A stretch of DNA of 56,912 nucleotides, from assembly GCA_021463505.1 (NCBI GenBank), contig JAJTYR010000023.1, forward strand, positions 1-56,912. Reading direction: 5' to 3'. Source of the stretch: Burkholderiaceae bacterium. GTDB taxonomy: Bacteria > Pseudomonadota > Gammaproteobacteria > Burkholderiales > Burkholderiaceae_E. Shown in pieces: positions 40,305 to 52,775 of this stretch; within the stretch, counting starts at the first letter, position 1; each line of letters begins with the position of its first letter. The position numbers and the translations under genes were made by a program. The notes under the pieces are model-generated. The model made no database searches and was not told the DNA's origin. It was given only the letters and a program-made list of their open reading frames with translations.

Positions 40305-41030
40305 ATGTCATCGGTCCTGCCCGCGGCGGTCTGGCGTGCCAGCCAACTCGGCCATGCCGGCATCGCCGCCGTGTCCAGCGGGTTCCCGGCGCTCGACGCC
40401 GAACTGCCCGGTGCAGGCTGGCCGGCAAGCATGCTCACCGAGCTGATCGGTCGCGAATCGGGCATCGGCGAACTGCGCCTGCTGGTGCCGCTGCTGCGCC
40501 AGCTCACCCGCGAGCACCGCTTCGTCGTGCTGCTGGCGCCGCCGCTGCAGCCCTATGCCCCGGCACTCGCCAGCCACGGTATCGACCTCGATTACCTGCT
40601 GATCGTGCAGGCGCCCAACGCCGCCGATCGCCTGTGGGCCGTCGAGCAAACGCTGAAGAGCGCCGCCTTCGGTGCCCTGCTTGCCTGGCTGCCGCAGGAG
40701 CGCACCCGCCCCGAGCATCTGCGCCGCATGCAGTCGGCTGCCCGGCCCGCCAGCGGCCCGGTGTTTCTCTTCCGGCCACTGGCGGCACAGTTCGAAGCCT
40801 CGCCCGCGCCGCTGCGCCTGCTGCTGCTGCCGCGCCCCGACCAGCGGCTGTCGGTACAGATCCTCAAGCGTCGCGGCCCGGTGATGGCCGATCCGATCCT
40901 GGTCGACCTTCCGCAGCCAGTTGCAACGATCCGCCCGCGCGTCAGCACGCTCGCGGCAACCCACGAGCCCCATCCGATGCGCACGATCCACGCCTGTCAC
41001 GACCCCTCGCGCGTGGGCACGCTCAATTAG
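40305..41030 (+). CDS. imuA: ImuA, translesion-synthesis accessory protein
   Basis: 241 residues, RecA-fold-like. The start (VWRASQLG and the GFPALDAELPGAGWP segment) is typical of ImuA/SulA-like proteins. It works with ImuB and DnaE2 in SOS mutagenesis. It begins seven bases after lexA and probably shares its transcript. Confidence 0.92.
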   Translation: MSSVLPAAVWRASQLGHAGIAAVSSGFPALDAELPGAGWPASMLTELIGRESGIGELRLLVPLLRQLTREHRFVVLLAPPLQPYAPALASHGIDLDYLLIVQAPNAADRLWAVEQTLKSAAFGALLAWLPQERTRPEHLRRMQSAARPASGPVFLFRPLAAQFEASPAPLRLLLLPRPDQRLSVQILKRRGPVMADPILVDLPQPVATIRPRVSTLAATHEPHPMRTIHACHDPSRVGTLN

Positions 41031-41064
41031 AACACGCATTCCCGGCGGCATCCGTCCCAGGACC

Positions 41065-42651
41065 ATGTGGTGGTTCGGCCTGTTCTTCGACCGGCTCTCG
41101 CTCGATGCCGTCCGCTGCGGGGCGCCGGCCTCCGGGTCCCAGCCGCTGGCGATCTGCAACCGGCTGCTGATCCTCGACGCCGATGACCATGCCCGCACGC
41201 TGGGAGTCATGCCCGGCATGAAGCGCGTCACCGCACTGGCACTCGCTCCCACCCTGCTCGTGTGCGAGCGTGATCACGCGGGGGAGCAGGCAGCCCTTGA
41301 CTCGCTGGCTGCCTGGGCACTGCAGTTCACACCCGCGGTCAGTTTGCAGCCCGATCTGCCGTTCGGCGAGCTCGACGACACGCCCTGTCCATGCGGCCTG
41401 CTGCTCGAAGTGGCACCCAGCCTGCGCTGCTTCGGCGGAGCCGGCGCCTTGCTCGCGCAATTGCGCCACGGTCTGCAGTCGCTCGGGTTTCAGGCACGCA
41501 TCGGTGCAGCGCCGAATGCTGCAGCAGCCTGGCTGTTTGCACGCCATCGCGACGGTCTGCAAGCCGGCCAGACCCGACTCGAAGCTGCCTTGCGCAAGTT
41601 GCCGGCAGCGCTTCTGGCGCGCAGCCGGGCGCAGCGCGAAATGCTCGAAGCGATCGGCGCATATCGCGTCGACGACCTGCTCGCGCTGCCGCGCGCCGGC
41701 CTCGCGCGCCGCTGCGGGCGCGCGCTGCTCGACGAACTCGACCGCGCGCTCGGGCGCCAGCCCGAGCCGCGCCGCTGGTTCGAGGCGCCTGCGCGCTTCG
41801 AGACGCGCCTCGAGCTGCTGGCCCGCGTGGAACACGCCGAGATGCTGCTGTTCGCCGCGCGGCGCCTGCTCGAACGGCTCGCCGGATGGCTGGCGGCGCG
41901 TCACTGCGCGGTACGCGGGTTCGAACTGCACGCCGAGCACGAGCGACATGGCGCAAGCGGGCAACACACCGATACGCTGCTGATCATCCGGCTCGCCGAG
42001 CCGAGCCGCGATACCGGGCGGCTGTGCGCGCTGCTGCGCGAGCGGCTGGCGGTCACCCGGCTGGCGGCACCGGTACGCGCGCTGTGTCTGTGCTGCGACG
42101 AGATCGTGCCGCTGCCCGCAACGAGCGCCCTGCTTTTCCCGGGCACCGACACTGCGCCCGAAAGCCTGTCACGACTGGTCGAGCGGCTGCAGGCACGGCT
42201 CGGCTCGCGCCAGGTGCAACGTCTGACGCCGGTGGCCGATCATCGCCCCGAGATCGCCTACCGGATCGAAGTGGCCGACGCGCCCGCACAGCAACCGTCA
42301 GCGAGCGTGCGGCCGCCGGCTGCCGCGGCTCGCCCGGCCCTGCCCGCGCGCCGCCCCCGCGAGCCCGGGCCGATCGCCAACGCTCCGGTGGCCTGCCTGC
42401 CCAGGCCCTTGTGGCTGCTGCACCAACCGATGGCGATCGGTGAGCGCCACAATCGACCCTGGTGGCATTCGGCGTTCACCCTGCTGGCCGGTCCGGAACG
42501 GATCGAAGGCGGCTGGTGGGACGCTTCGCTGGTGCAGCGCGACTACTTCATCGCCGAAGACGAGCATCACGCGTTGTACTGGATCTACCGCGAACGCCTG
42601 GCACCCGACGATGCGCGCCACGGCTGGTTCGTGCACGGGCGATTCGGTTAG
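41065..42651 (+). CDS. imuB: ImuB, inactive Y-family polymerase-like protein
   Basis: 528 residues. A Y-family fold whose first motif reads MWWFGLFFDRLSLDAV without the catalytic Asp/Glu pair, as is typical for ImuB. ImuB links DnaE2 to the sliding clamp. It lies 34 bases after imuA. The start codon is ATG at 41065; a weak ribosome site (CCAGG) precedes it. Confidence 0.9.
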   Translation: MWWFGLFFDRLSLDAVRCGAPASGSQPLAICNRLLILDADDHARTLGVMPGMKRVTALALAPTLLVCERDHAGEQAALDSLAAWALQFTPAVSLQPDLPFGELDDTPCPCGLLLEVAPSLRCFGGAGALLAQLRHGLQSLGFQARIGAAPNAAAAWLFARHRDGLQAGQTRLEAALRKLPAALLARSRAQREMLEAIGAYRVDDLLALPRAGLARRCGRALLDELDRALGRQPEPRRWFEAPARFETRLELLARVEHAEMLLFAARRLLERLAGWLAARHCAVRGFELHAEHERHGASGQHTDTLLIIRLAEPSRDTGRLCALLRERLAVTRLAAPVRALCLCCDEIVPLPATSALLFPGTDTAPESLSRLVERLQARLGSRQVQRLTPVADHRPEIAYRIEVADAPAQQPSASVRPPAAAARPALPARRPREPGPIANAPVACLPRPLWLLHQPMAIGERHNRPWWHSAFTLLAGPERIEGGWWDASLVQRDYFIAEDEHHALYWIYRERLAPDDARHGWFVHGRFG

Positions 42652-42658
42652 ACCCTGT

Positions 42659-43042
42659 TCACAGCGTCGAGTGACGCAATCCGTCGCGCCGCTCCGCACG
42701 CACCTGGCAATCGACGCAGCGCAGTGCCATCGGGCTGGCACGCAGCCGTTCGAACGGAACCTCCACGCCGCAATCGATGCACACGCCGTAGGTGCCCTCT
42801 TCGGCCCGGCGCAGCGCACCGCGCAGTCCGCGCCATTCGTCGATGTCGCGCAACGCCTCGGACATCTCGATCTCGCCTTCGACGAGAATCGACGACAGGT
42901 CGCCGCTGTCGCCGATGCGCTCGAACGCCGAGAATTCCTCCGACGCCTGGCCGAGCTTGCGCGCGATTTCTTCTTCGAGCACTGCGAGCCGTTGCCGGAT
43001 CTGGCTGAGCAGCTCGCCGAGCTGGGCGTCCGACAACGGCAT
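42659..43042 (-). CDS. TraR/DksA-family zinc-finger protein
   Basis: 127 residues. Two helices forming a coiled coil (LSQIRQRLAVLEEEIARKL) and a C4 zinc finger CIDCGVEVPFERLRASPMALRCVDC. DksA-like proteins enter the secondary channel of RNA polymerase and tune transcription in stress, with ppGpp in some members. It is a reverse-strand gene between imuB and the EamA gene, and has a possible FNR-type site 60 bases upstream of its ATG. Confidence 0.93.
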   Translation of the reverse strand: MPLSDAQLGELLSQIRQRLAVLEEEIARKLGQASEEFSAFERIGDSGDLSSILVEGEIEMSEALRDIDEWRGLRGALRRAEEGTYGVCIDCGVEVPFERLRASPMALRCVDCQVRAERRDGLRHSTL

Positions 43043-43068
43043 TCCGGTCTCCCGAGGGCAATCCGGCC

Positions 43069-43109
43069 ATCGTACGGCCGACCCCGAAGCCCGCCTTGAC
43101 GCCGGTCAA
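43069..43109 (-). promoter_or_regulatory. Possible FNR-type site and -10 for the DksA-like gene
   Basis: TTGACGCCGGTCAA (43096-43109) has the TTGA-N6-TCAA core; each half site has C where the consensus has T. TACGAT on the minus strand (43069-43074) could be the -10. The start would be near 43062, with the site centre about 41 bases upstream, the class II activator position. Confidence 0.4.
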
Positions 43110-43182
43110 GCGCCCCCGGGCGGCGAACGCCGGTCAAAGTGGCGCTCCCGCAACCGGGTAGAACACGGGTATAAACGCGACG

Positions 43183-44067
43183 ATGAACGACGCCCGCACT
43201 CTCCCGCCCTCGGCAGCCGTGGCCCAGCTGCTGCTTTGCACGATCTGGGGCCTCGGCCAGGTCGCCACGAAAGTGGGCAACTCCGGCATCTCGCCGATCT
43301 GGCAGGCCGCGCTGCGCTCGATCGGCGCAACGCTGCTGCTGGCAGGCTGGATCGCGTGGCGGCGCATCCCGCTGGGCGAACGCAACGAGACGCTGGTGCC
43401 CGGCGTCATCGCCGGGCTGCTGTTCGGCCTCGAATTCGTGTTCCTGTTCGTCGGACTGGTCTACACCACTGCGGTGCGCGCGGTGCTGCTGCTGTACGCC
43501 GCACCGTTCTTCGTTGCGCTGGGCGCACACTTCTTCGTGCCCGGCGACCGCATCACGCGCAACAAGCTGCTCGGCCTGTCAGCGGCCTTCGCCGGTCTGC
43601 TGCTGGCATTCGGCGACCGTCTCACGCTGCCCGACGGACATGCACTGGTGGGCGACCTGCTGTGCCTGGGCGCCGCATTCATGTGGGGCGCGACCACGGT
43701 GCTGATCAAGGCCAGCGCACTACGCCGCGCCCCGCCCGAAACCACGCTCCTCTACCAGCTCGCGATCTCGGCGGTGCTGATGGTGGCGCTGTCGTACGCG
43801 TTCGGCGAACCGGGCATCTTCGCGCCCACCCCGATCGTCTGGGCCGCACTCGCGTTCCAGACCGTGGTCATCGCCTGGGCCAGCTACACCGTCTGGTTCT
43901 GGCTCGTCGCGCGCTATCGGGCCACGACGCTGCACGCCTTCACGTTCCTCACCCCGCTGTTCGGCGTGCTGGCCGGCGCACTGCTGCTCGGCGAACCGGT
44001 CAGCCCCACGCTGATCGCCGCCCTCGCGCTGATCGCCACCGGCATCGTCCTCGTGAACCGCGCCTGA
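43183..44067 (+). CDS. EamA/DMT-family transporter
   Basis: 294 residues in ten membrane helices, two EamA repeats. Conserved segments include TIWGLGQVATKVGN and the late LTPLFGVLAGALLLGEP. Such proteins export small metabolites; the substrate is unknown. Its stop codon lies inside the left arm of the inverted repeat at 44061-44145. TATAAA near 43170 may be its -10. Confidence 0.93.
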   Translation: MNDARTLPPSAAVAQLLLCTIWGLGQVATKVGNSGISPIWQAALRSIGATLLLAGWIAWRRIPLGERNETLVPGVIAGLLFGLEFVFLFVGLVYTTAVRAVLLLYAAPFFVALGAHFFVPGDRITRNKLLGLSAAFAGLLLAFGDRLTLPDGHALVGDLLCLGAAFMWGATTVLIKASALRRAPPETTLLYQLAISAVLMVALSYAFGEPGIFAPTPIVWAALAFQTVVIAWASYTVWFWLVARYRATTLHAFTFLTPLFGVLAGALLLGEPVSPTLIAALALIATGIVLVNRA

Positions 44068-44145
44068 ACATCGGCCGGAGGCGTTGGCCGGGGCGCGCTG
44101 TGCCGCACGCGCAGGGGCCAACGCGCCCCGGCCGATGTTCAGGCG
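44061..44145. repeat. Composite inverted repeat between eamA and dnaE2
   Basis: Outer arms CGCCTGAACATCGGCCG (44061-44077) and its reverse complement (44129-44145) are a perfect 17-bp pair. Inside are two alternative pairings: GCGTTGGCC (44081-44089) with GGCCAACGC (44116-44124), and GGCCGGGGCGCG (44086-44097) with CGCGCCCCGGCC (44122-44133). The element covers the eamA stop and ends four bases before the LexA-like box. It may be a terminator or a small mobile palindrome. Confidence 0.85.
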
Positions 44146-44149
44146 TATA

Positions 44150-44165
44150 CTGGTTTTTCATACAG
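44150..44165 (+). promoter_or_regulatory. LexA-like operator of dnaE2
   Basis: CTGGTTTTTCATACAG matches CTGT-N8-ACAG except for one base in the first half. It lies ten bases before the dnaE2 ATG, the right place for repression by LexA. Confidence 0.7.
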
Positions 44166-44175
44166 TTCATGCCTG

Positions 44176-47448
<3,273 letters not shown>

Positions 47449-47455
47449 GGCGCCG

Positions 47456-48673
47456 CTACCCGCCCAGCCCGCGCGCCAGATCGGCGCAGATGTCGGCCGG
47501 ATCCTCCAGCCCCACCGCCACGCGCAGCATGCCTTCGCCGATGCCGGCCTCGCGTCGCGCCTCGATCGGCATGCGTCCGTGCGTGGTGCTGGCCGGATGC
47601 GTGATCGTCGACTTCACGTCGCCGAGGTTGGCCGTGATCGACAGCAGCCGGCAGCCGTCGACGATGCGCCAGGCCGCCGCCTTGCGCACGACCTCGTCGG
47701 CACCCTTCACGTCGAAGGCGAGCACCGCACCGCCCGCGCGCTGTTGCGCGCGCGCCAGCGCATGCTGCGGATGCGACGGCAGCCACGGATAGTACACCCG
47801 CTCCACCTCGGGGCGCGCCTCGAGCCAGCGCGCCACCGCGAGCGCGTTCTCCGAGTGTCGGGCCATGCGCACCGACAGCGTCTCGAGCCCCTTGGCGAGC
47901 ACCCAGGCGTTGAACGCCGACAGCGTCGGCCCGCAGTAGCGCACCACCGGCTGCAGCAGTTCGTCAACGTACTTGCGCGAGCCGAGCACCGCGCCGCCGA
48001 GCACGCGCCCTTGCCCGTCGAGGTACTTGGTGGCCGAGTGCACGACGATGTCGGCGCCCAGCGCGAACGGCTGCTGCAGCGCCGGCGTGCAGAAGCAGTT
48101 GTCGACCACCAGCGCGACGCCACGCGCGCGCGCGATCGCCGCCAGCGCGCGCACGTCGCCGACGCCGGTGAGCGGGTTTGATGGCGTTTCGAGGAACAGC
48201 ATTTTCGTGTTCGGCCGGATCGCCGCTTCCCAGGCGGCCGGATCATCGATGGCCACGTAGCTGGTCTCGATGCCGTAGCGCGCGAACAGTGCGAACAGCT
48301 GGATCGTGGTGCCGAACACCCCCTGCGAGCAGACCACGTGGTCGCCCGCACGGGTGAGGCTGACGAGCACCGACATGATCGCCGACATGCCCGAGGCGGT
48401 GGCGCGGCAGTCCTCGGCGCCTTCGAGCGCGGCCAGTCGCTGCTCGAACAGGCGCACGGTGGGGTTGCCGAAGCGCGAGTAGATGTAGCCCGGCGCCTCG
48501 CCGGCGAACTTGGCCGCGGCGTGGGCGGCGCTGTCGTGCACGAAGCTCGACGCGAGGAACACCGGCTCGGTGTGCTCGCCGAACGGCGTGCGCTCGAAGC
48601 CCGCGCGCACCGCGCGCGTGTCGAAGCCGAATTCGTCGCCTTCCCCCGGCGGGCGCGCCGCGCCTTCGCTCAT
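47456..48673 (-). CDS. metZ: O-succinylhomoserine sulfhydrylase
   Basis: 405 residues, PLP-dependent Cys/Met metabolism family. The PLP lysine is in HSATKYLDGQGRVLGG; other signatures are YSRFGNPTV and GMSAIMS. The FGFDTRAVRAGFERTPFGEHTEP start and the place directly downstream of purF are typical of MetZ in betaproteobacteria. It makes homocysteine from O-succinylhomoserine and sulfide. The distinction from cystathionine synthases is by context and overall pattern. Confidence 0.92.
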   Translation of the reverse strand: MSEGAARPPGEGDEFGFDTRAVRAGFERTPFGEHTEPVFLASSFVHDSAAHAAAKFAGEAPGYIYSRFGNPTVRLFEQRLAALEGAEDCRATASGMSAIMSVLVSLTRAGDHVVCSQGVFGTTIQLFALFARYGIETSYVAIDDPAAWEAAIRPNTKMLFLETPSNPLTGVGDVRALAAIARARGVALVVDNCFCTPALQQPFALGADIVVHSATKYLDGQGRVLGGAVLGSRKYVDELLQPVVRYCGPTLSAFNAWVLAKGLETLSVRMARHSENALAVARWLEARPEVERVYYPWLPSHPQHALARAQQRAGGAVLAFDVKGADEVVRKAAAWRIVDGCRLLSITANLGDVKSTITHPASTTHGRMPIEARREAGIGEGMLRVAVGLEDPADICADLARGLGG

Positions 48674-48701
48674 CGAGGCTGCCCCGATCCGTTGCGCCGG
48701 C

Positions 48702-50231
48702 TCAATCGGCTGCCACCGGGAACTGCAGGTTCATCTGGTTCTTCGGCGCGTCCTCGTCGTAGACGTTCACCGGCCCGAGCAACCGGTCACGCTCGATGCG
48801 GTCGAGGTATTCGGACGTCACGTCGCCCGCAATGTAGACGCCGTCGAAGCAGGAGGCCTCGAAATCGCGCAGTCGCGGGTTCACGTCGCGCACCGACTGC
48901 TTCATCGCCTCCACCGTCTGGTAGATCAGCGCGTCGGCGCCGATCGCCGTGCGGATTTCCCCGTCGGTGCGGCCGTGCGCAATCAGTTCGCTGCGCGTGG
49001 GCATGTCGATGCCGTAGACGTTCGGAAAGCGTACCGGCGGCGCGGCCGACGCGAAGAACACCTTGTTCGCCCCCGAGTCGCGCGCCATCTGCACGATTTC
49101 GCGCGAAGTCGTGCCGCGCACGATCGAGTCGTCGACCAGCAGCACGTTCTTGCCCTTGAACTCCACGCTCATCGCATTGAGCTTCTGGCGCACCGATTTC
49201 CTGCGCACCGCCTGACCCGGCATGATGAAGGTGCGCCCGACGTAGCGGTTCTTCAGGAACCCTTCGCGGTAATTCAGCCCCAGCTTCATCGCCAGCTGCA
49301 TCGCCGACGGCCGCGACGTGTCGGGAATCGGCATCACGACGTCGACGTCGCCGCGCCACAGTTCGGCGGCCAGACGCTCGGCCAGGTACTCGCCCATGCG
49401 CAACCGCGCCGAGTAGACCGAGGCGCCGTCGAGGATCGAGTCGGGTCGCGCGAAGTAGACGTACTCGAACACGCAGGGATCGAGCGAGGTTGCCGTCGCG
49501 CACTGGCGCGAATGGAAGTTGCCATCGAGGTCGATGAAGACCGCTTCGCCGGGCGCGATGTCGCGCACCATCCTGAAGCCCAGCCCCTCGAGCGCCACCG
49601 ACTCCGACGCGATCAGGTATTCCACGCCCTGGTCGGTTTCGGCCACGCCGTAGCACAGCGGCCGGATGCCGTGCGGATCGCGAAACGCGAGGATGCCGTA
49701 ACCGGCGATCTGGGCCACGCAGGCGTACGCACCGCGCGCCCGCGCGTGCACTTCGCCCACCGCCGCGAAGATCGTGTCGGGTTCGAGCGAGACGCCGCGC
49801 GCGGCCGCCTGCAGGGAATTCGCCAGCACGTTCAGCAGCACTTCGGAATCGGAGTCGGTGTTGATGTGGCGCCGATCGCGCCGGAACATCTCGTCCTTGA
49901 GCTGCTCCCAGTTGGTGAGGTTGCCGTTGTGCGCGAGCATGATCCCGAACGGCGCGTTCACGTAGAACGGCTGCGCCTCCTCGGAGTTGCCTGCCGAGCC
50001 GGCGGTGGGATAGCGCACGTGCGCGATGCCGCTGTTGCCGAGCAGCGAGCGCATGTTGCGCGTGCGAAAGACGTCGCGCACCAGTCCGTTGCCCTTCTGC
50101 ATGTGGAACGCCTTGCCCATCGCAGTGGCGATGCCGGCGGCATCCTGGCCGCGATGCTGCAGCAGCAGCAGGCCGTCGTACAACAACTGGTTGACCGGGG
50201 AGCGCGCGACGACACCGAGGATTCCGCACAT
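48702..50231 (-). CDS. purF: Amidophosphoribosyltransferase
   Basis: 509 residues. The mature nucleophile is Cys2 (MCGILGVV) without a propeptide; the glutaminase part has HNGNLTNW, and the phosphoribosyltransferase has VLLVDDSIVRGTTS. It carries out the first committed step of purine synthesis, using glutamine and PRPP. It sits in the accD-folC-SPOR-cvpA-purF-metZ run, 22 bases after cvpA. Confidence 0.97.
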   Translation of the reverse strand: MCGILGVVARSPVNQLLYDGLLLLQHRGQDAAGIATAMGKAFHMQKGNGLVRDVFRTRNMRSLLGNSGIAHVRYPTAGSAGNSEEAQPFYVNAPFGIMLAHNGNLTNWEQLKDEMFRRDRRHINTDSDSEVLLNVLANSLQAAARGVSLEPDTIFAAVGEVHARARGAYACVAQIAGYGILAFRDPHGIRPLCYGVAETDQGVEYLIASESVALEGLGFRMVRDIAPGEAVFIDLDGNFHSRQCATATSLDPCVFEYVYFARPDSILDGASVYSARLRMGEYLAERLAAELWRGDVDVVMPIPDTSRPSAMQLAMKLGLNYREGFLKNRYVGRTFIMPGQAVRRKSVRQKLNAMSVEFKGKNVLLVDDSIVRGTTSREIVQMARDSGANKVFFASAAPPVRFPNVYGIDMPTRSELIAHGRTDGEIRTAIGADALIYQTVEAMKQSVRDVNPRLRDFEASCFDGVYIAGDVTSEYLDRIERDRLLGPVNVYDEDAPKNQMNLQFPVAAD

Positions 50232-50253
50232 GACAGGTTCCCAGATTCCGCGT

Positions 50254-50748
50254 TCAGACCTGCCTGGCCGGTTCCGAACGCGCGGGCAGATACGGCATCA
50301 CCCACGATACCAGTTCGTCGAGCAGGGGCTGCGAGAGCGCCTGCTGCCAGGCGGGCTCGCGATCGGCCCCCAGATGCCGCCCGACCAGCGCCACCACGGC
50401 GACGATGATCAGCGCGCGCGCCACGCCCAGCAGCGCGCCCAGCGATCGGTCGGCCATGCCGAGGCCGACTTTCGCGAGCGCGCGCGCGATCAGGGCACCG
50501 AGCAGGCGCACCGAAACCAGCAGCGCGAAGAACACCAGCACTCCGACGAACAACGGATGCAGCGACCAGCCGGTGACGGCCAGCAGCGGGCCACTGACCA
50601 GCGGCGCGCCCACCAGTGCCACCACCCAGCCGGCAAGCGCGAACACCGTGCGCACGAGGCCGCGCAGCAGGCCGAGCGCGACCGAGATGAACAAGGTGGC
50701 GATCACGAAATAGTCCCAGCCGGTCAGCGCGGCGATGTTCACCGACAT
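50254..50748 (-). CDS. cvpA: CvpA family protein
   Basis: 164 residues with four predicted membrane helices, of the CvpA (colicin V production) family. It is regularly placed before purF, as here. Its function is still vague; in enterobacteria it supports envelope integrity. It begins two bases after the SPOR protein's stop. Confidence 0.93.
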   Translation of the reverse strand: MSVNIAALTGWDYFVIATLFISVALGLLRGLVRTVFALAGWVVALVGAPLVSGPLLAVTGWSLHPLFVGVLVFFALLVSVRLLGALIARALAKVGLGMADRSLGALLGVARALIIVAVVALVGRHLGADREPAWQQALSQPLLDELVSWVMPYLPARSEPARQV

Positions 50749-50750
50749 CG

Positions 50751-51410
50751 CTACAGCGGGACCACGCTGGAATCGATGCCGATCGCTTTCAGCCTGGTGC
50801 GCGCCTGGTCGGCGGCCTCGCGGCTGGTGAACGGCCCGACGCGCACGCGCGTGCGCTCGCCCTGGGCGGTCTTGACGGCTTCGGTGTAGACGCGCACGCC
50901 CGCCTTGCGCGCCTTGTCGGCCTGGGCGCGCGCGCTGCCGGCATTGGCGAATGCGCCGACCTGCACCGCGAAATGTGCGGCGGCGCTCGTCGGGCCCGAC
51001 GGTGCGGGTGCGACATCGGGCTTCGGCACCTCGGTTGCAGGCTTCGGTGCCTCGGTGGCGGGTTTCGGAGCCTCTGCAGGCCGCGATGGCGACTTCGCCG
51101 GCGGCGCGCCGGGAGCGCCTTTCTCCGGCGTCGGCGGCGCGGGTTCGATCGGCGGCACCACCGCCACGTCGGCGCCACGTGCCGGTGCCTCGTCGGCCTT
51201 CGCCGGGATCGGGGCGTCGCGCGGTGGAATCTCGACCTGCACGTCGGTGATCGCCTGGCGCGGCTCGGAATCGAGCACCAGCGGCAGCACGACCGCGGCG
51301 ACGACGCCCAGCACCAGCGCGCCGAGCAGCCGGCGTCGGGCGCGCTTCTTCTGCGTCAGCGCCGGATCGAGCGCCACATCGTCACCGCCGCTTGCATCAC
51401 GCCTGGCCAT
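50751..51410 (-). CDS. SPOR-domain membrane protein
   Basis: 219 residues. Cytoplasmic head, one membrane helix (about residues 27-46), a Pro/Ala/Lys-rich periplasmic linker with APKPATE repeats, and a C-terminal SPOR domain (FAVQVGAFANAGSARAQ and on). SPOR domains bind denuded glycan at the septum, so a cell-division role is likely (DedD-like). ATG at 51410; an upstream ATG is possible. Confidence 0.92.
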   Translation of the reverse strand: MARRDASGGDDVALDPALTQKKRARRRLLGALVLGVVAAVVLPLVLDSEPRQAITDVQVEIPPRDAPIPAKADEAPARGADVAVVPPIEPAPPTPEKGAPGAPPAKSPSRPAEAPKPATEAPKPATEVPKPDVAPAPSGPTSAAAHFAVQVGAFANAGSARAQADKARKAGVRVYTEAVKTAQGERTRVRVGPFTSREAADQARTRLKAIGIDSSVVPL

Positions 51411-51484
51411 GCACGCCCGTGATCGCCGTGCCCGGCACACACGCCACTGCGCGCGCATCGGCGCTGGAGCCCTGAAAGCAAACG

Positions 51485-52768
51485 CTACGTGGCACGGGCG
51501 AGGATGTCGGCGACAGTCAGGAAGGATCCGAAGACGACGATTCTATCATTGGCACTCGCGCGCTCTCGCGCGGCTGCGAGCGCCGAAGACGGATCCGGGT
51601 GGCATTCGATGCTCGTCCTGGCGTCGGCGCGCGCAATGCCGGCGGCTGCGAGCCGCGCGGCAATCCACTCGGGGCCGGCCGCGCGTGGCCCGGGCAGGCC
51701 GACGGCCAGCCAGTGGTCGACCCGGTGTTTCAGCGCGGCGATCACGCCGTCGACGTCCTTGTCGCGCATGACGCCGAACACCGCGAAGGTGCGCCCGAAG
51801 CCGCCCATCGCGTCGAGGTTGACTGCCAGGTGCGCCGCCGCATGCGGGTTGTGGGCAACGTCGAGGATCACCACCGGCTGTCCGGGCAACACCTGGAACC
51901 GGCCGGGCAGTGACACTGCCGCCAGTCCCTGGCGCACCGCCTGCTGCGGCACCGGCAGGCGCTCGCGCAGCGCCTCGAGCGCCGCCAGCGCGCCGGCGGC
52001 GTTCTGCAACTGGTTGGCCCCACGCAGCGCCGGATACGCCAGCCCGCTGCGACGCTGCACGCGTCCGGCCCAGGCCCACTGCTGGCGATCCCCAGTGTGG
52101 TTGAAGTCACGGCCGAGCAGCCAGAGGTCGGCGCCGATCGACTGCGCGTGGTCGACCAGCGACACCGGGGGCGACGGATCGCTGCAGATCGCCGGACGGG
52201 CCGCACGGAAGATGTACGCCTTCTCGCGACCGATGCGCTCGCGGCTGTCACCCAGGTATTCGGTGTGGTCGACGTCGACGCTGGTGACGATCGCGCAGTC
52301 GGCGTCGATCAGGTTGACCGCATCGAGCCGTCCGCCCAGTCCGACCTCCAGGATCACCGCATCCAGCGCGCGTTGCCCGAACAGCCGCAGCACCGCGAGC
52401 GTGGTGAACTCGAACCAGGTGAGCGCGACCGCGCCGCGCGCAGCCTCCACCACCTCGAATTGCGCGACCAGGTCCGCGTCGTCTGCCGGTGCGCCGCCGA
52501 CGCGCGCACGCTCGGCAAAGCGCACCAGGTGCGGCGAGGTGTAGAGCCCCACCCGGTAGCCGGCGGCCAGCAGGATCGATTCGAGCATCGCGCAGGTCGA
52601 GCCCTTGCCGTTGGTGCCGCCCACGGTGATCACCGGGCAGGCGAACGTCAGGGACAGGCGCGCGGCGACCTCGCGCACCCGGTCGAGTCCGAGTTCGATC
52701 TCCTTCGGGTGCAGCCGCTCGATGCGGCCCAGCCAGTCGCGCAGCGCCGGCGAATCGGCAACGCTCAT
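51485..52768 (-). CDS. folC: Folylpolyglutamate/dihydrofolate synthase
   Basis: 427 residues. The P-loop is TVGGTNGKGST; the folate motif is GLYTSPHLVRFAER; the carbamylated or catalytic region LEVGLGGRLDAVN and the HTEYLGD segment follow. It adds glutamate to dihydropteroate and folates. The gene lies seven bases after accD, the standard order in this group. Confidence 0.95.
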   Translation of the reverse strand: MSVADSPALRDWLGRIERLHPKEIELGLDRVREVAARLSLTFACPVITVGGTNGKGSTCAMLESILLAAGYRVGLYTSPHLVRFAERARVGGAPADDADLVAQFEVVEAARGAVALTWFEFTTLAVLRLFGQRALDAVILEVGLGGRLDAVNLIDADCAIVTSVDVDHTEYLGDSRERIGREKAYIFRAARPAICSDPSPPVSLVDHAQSIGADLWLLGRDFNHTGDRQQWAWAGRVQRRSGLAYPALRGANQLQNAAGALAALEALRERLPVPQQAVRQGLAAVSLPGRFQVLPGQPVVILDVAHNPHAAAHLAVNLDAMGGFGRTFAVFGVMRDKDVDGVIAALKHRVDHWLAVGLPGPRAAGPEWIAARLAAAGIARADARTSIECHPDPSSALAAARERASANDRIVVFGSFLTVADILARAT

Positions 52769-52775
52769 GCGCGCG

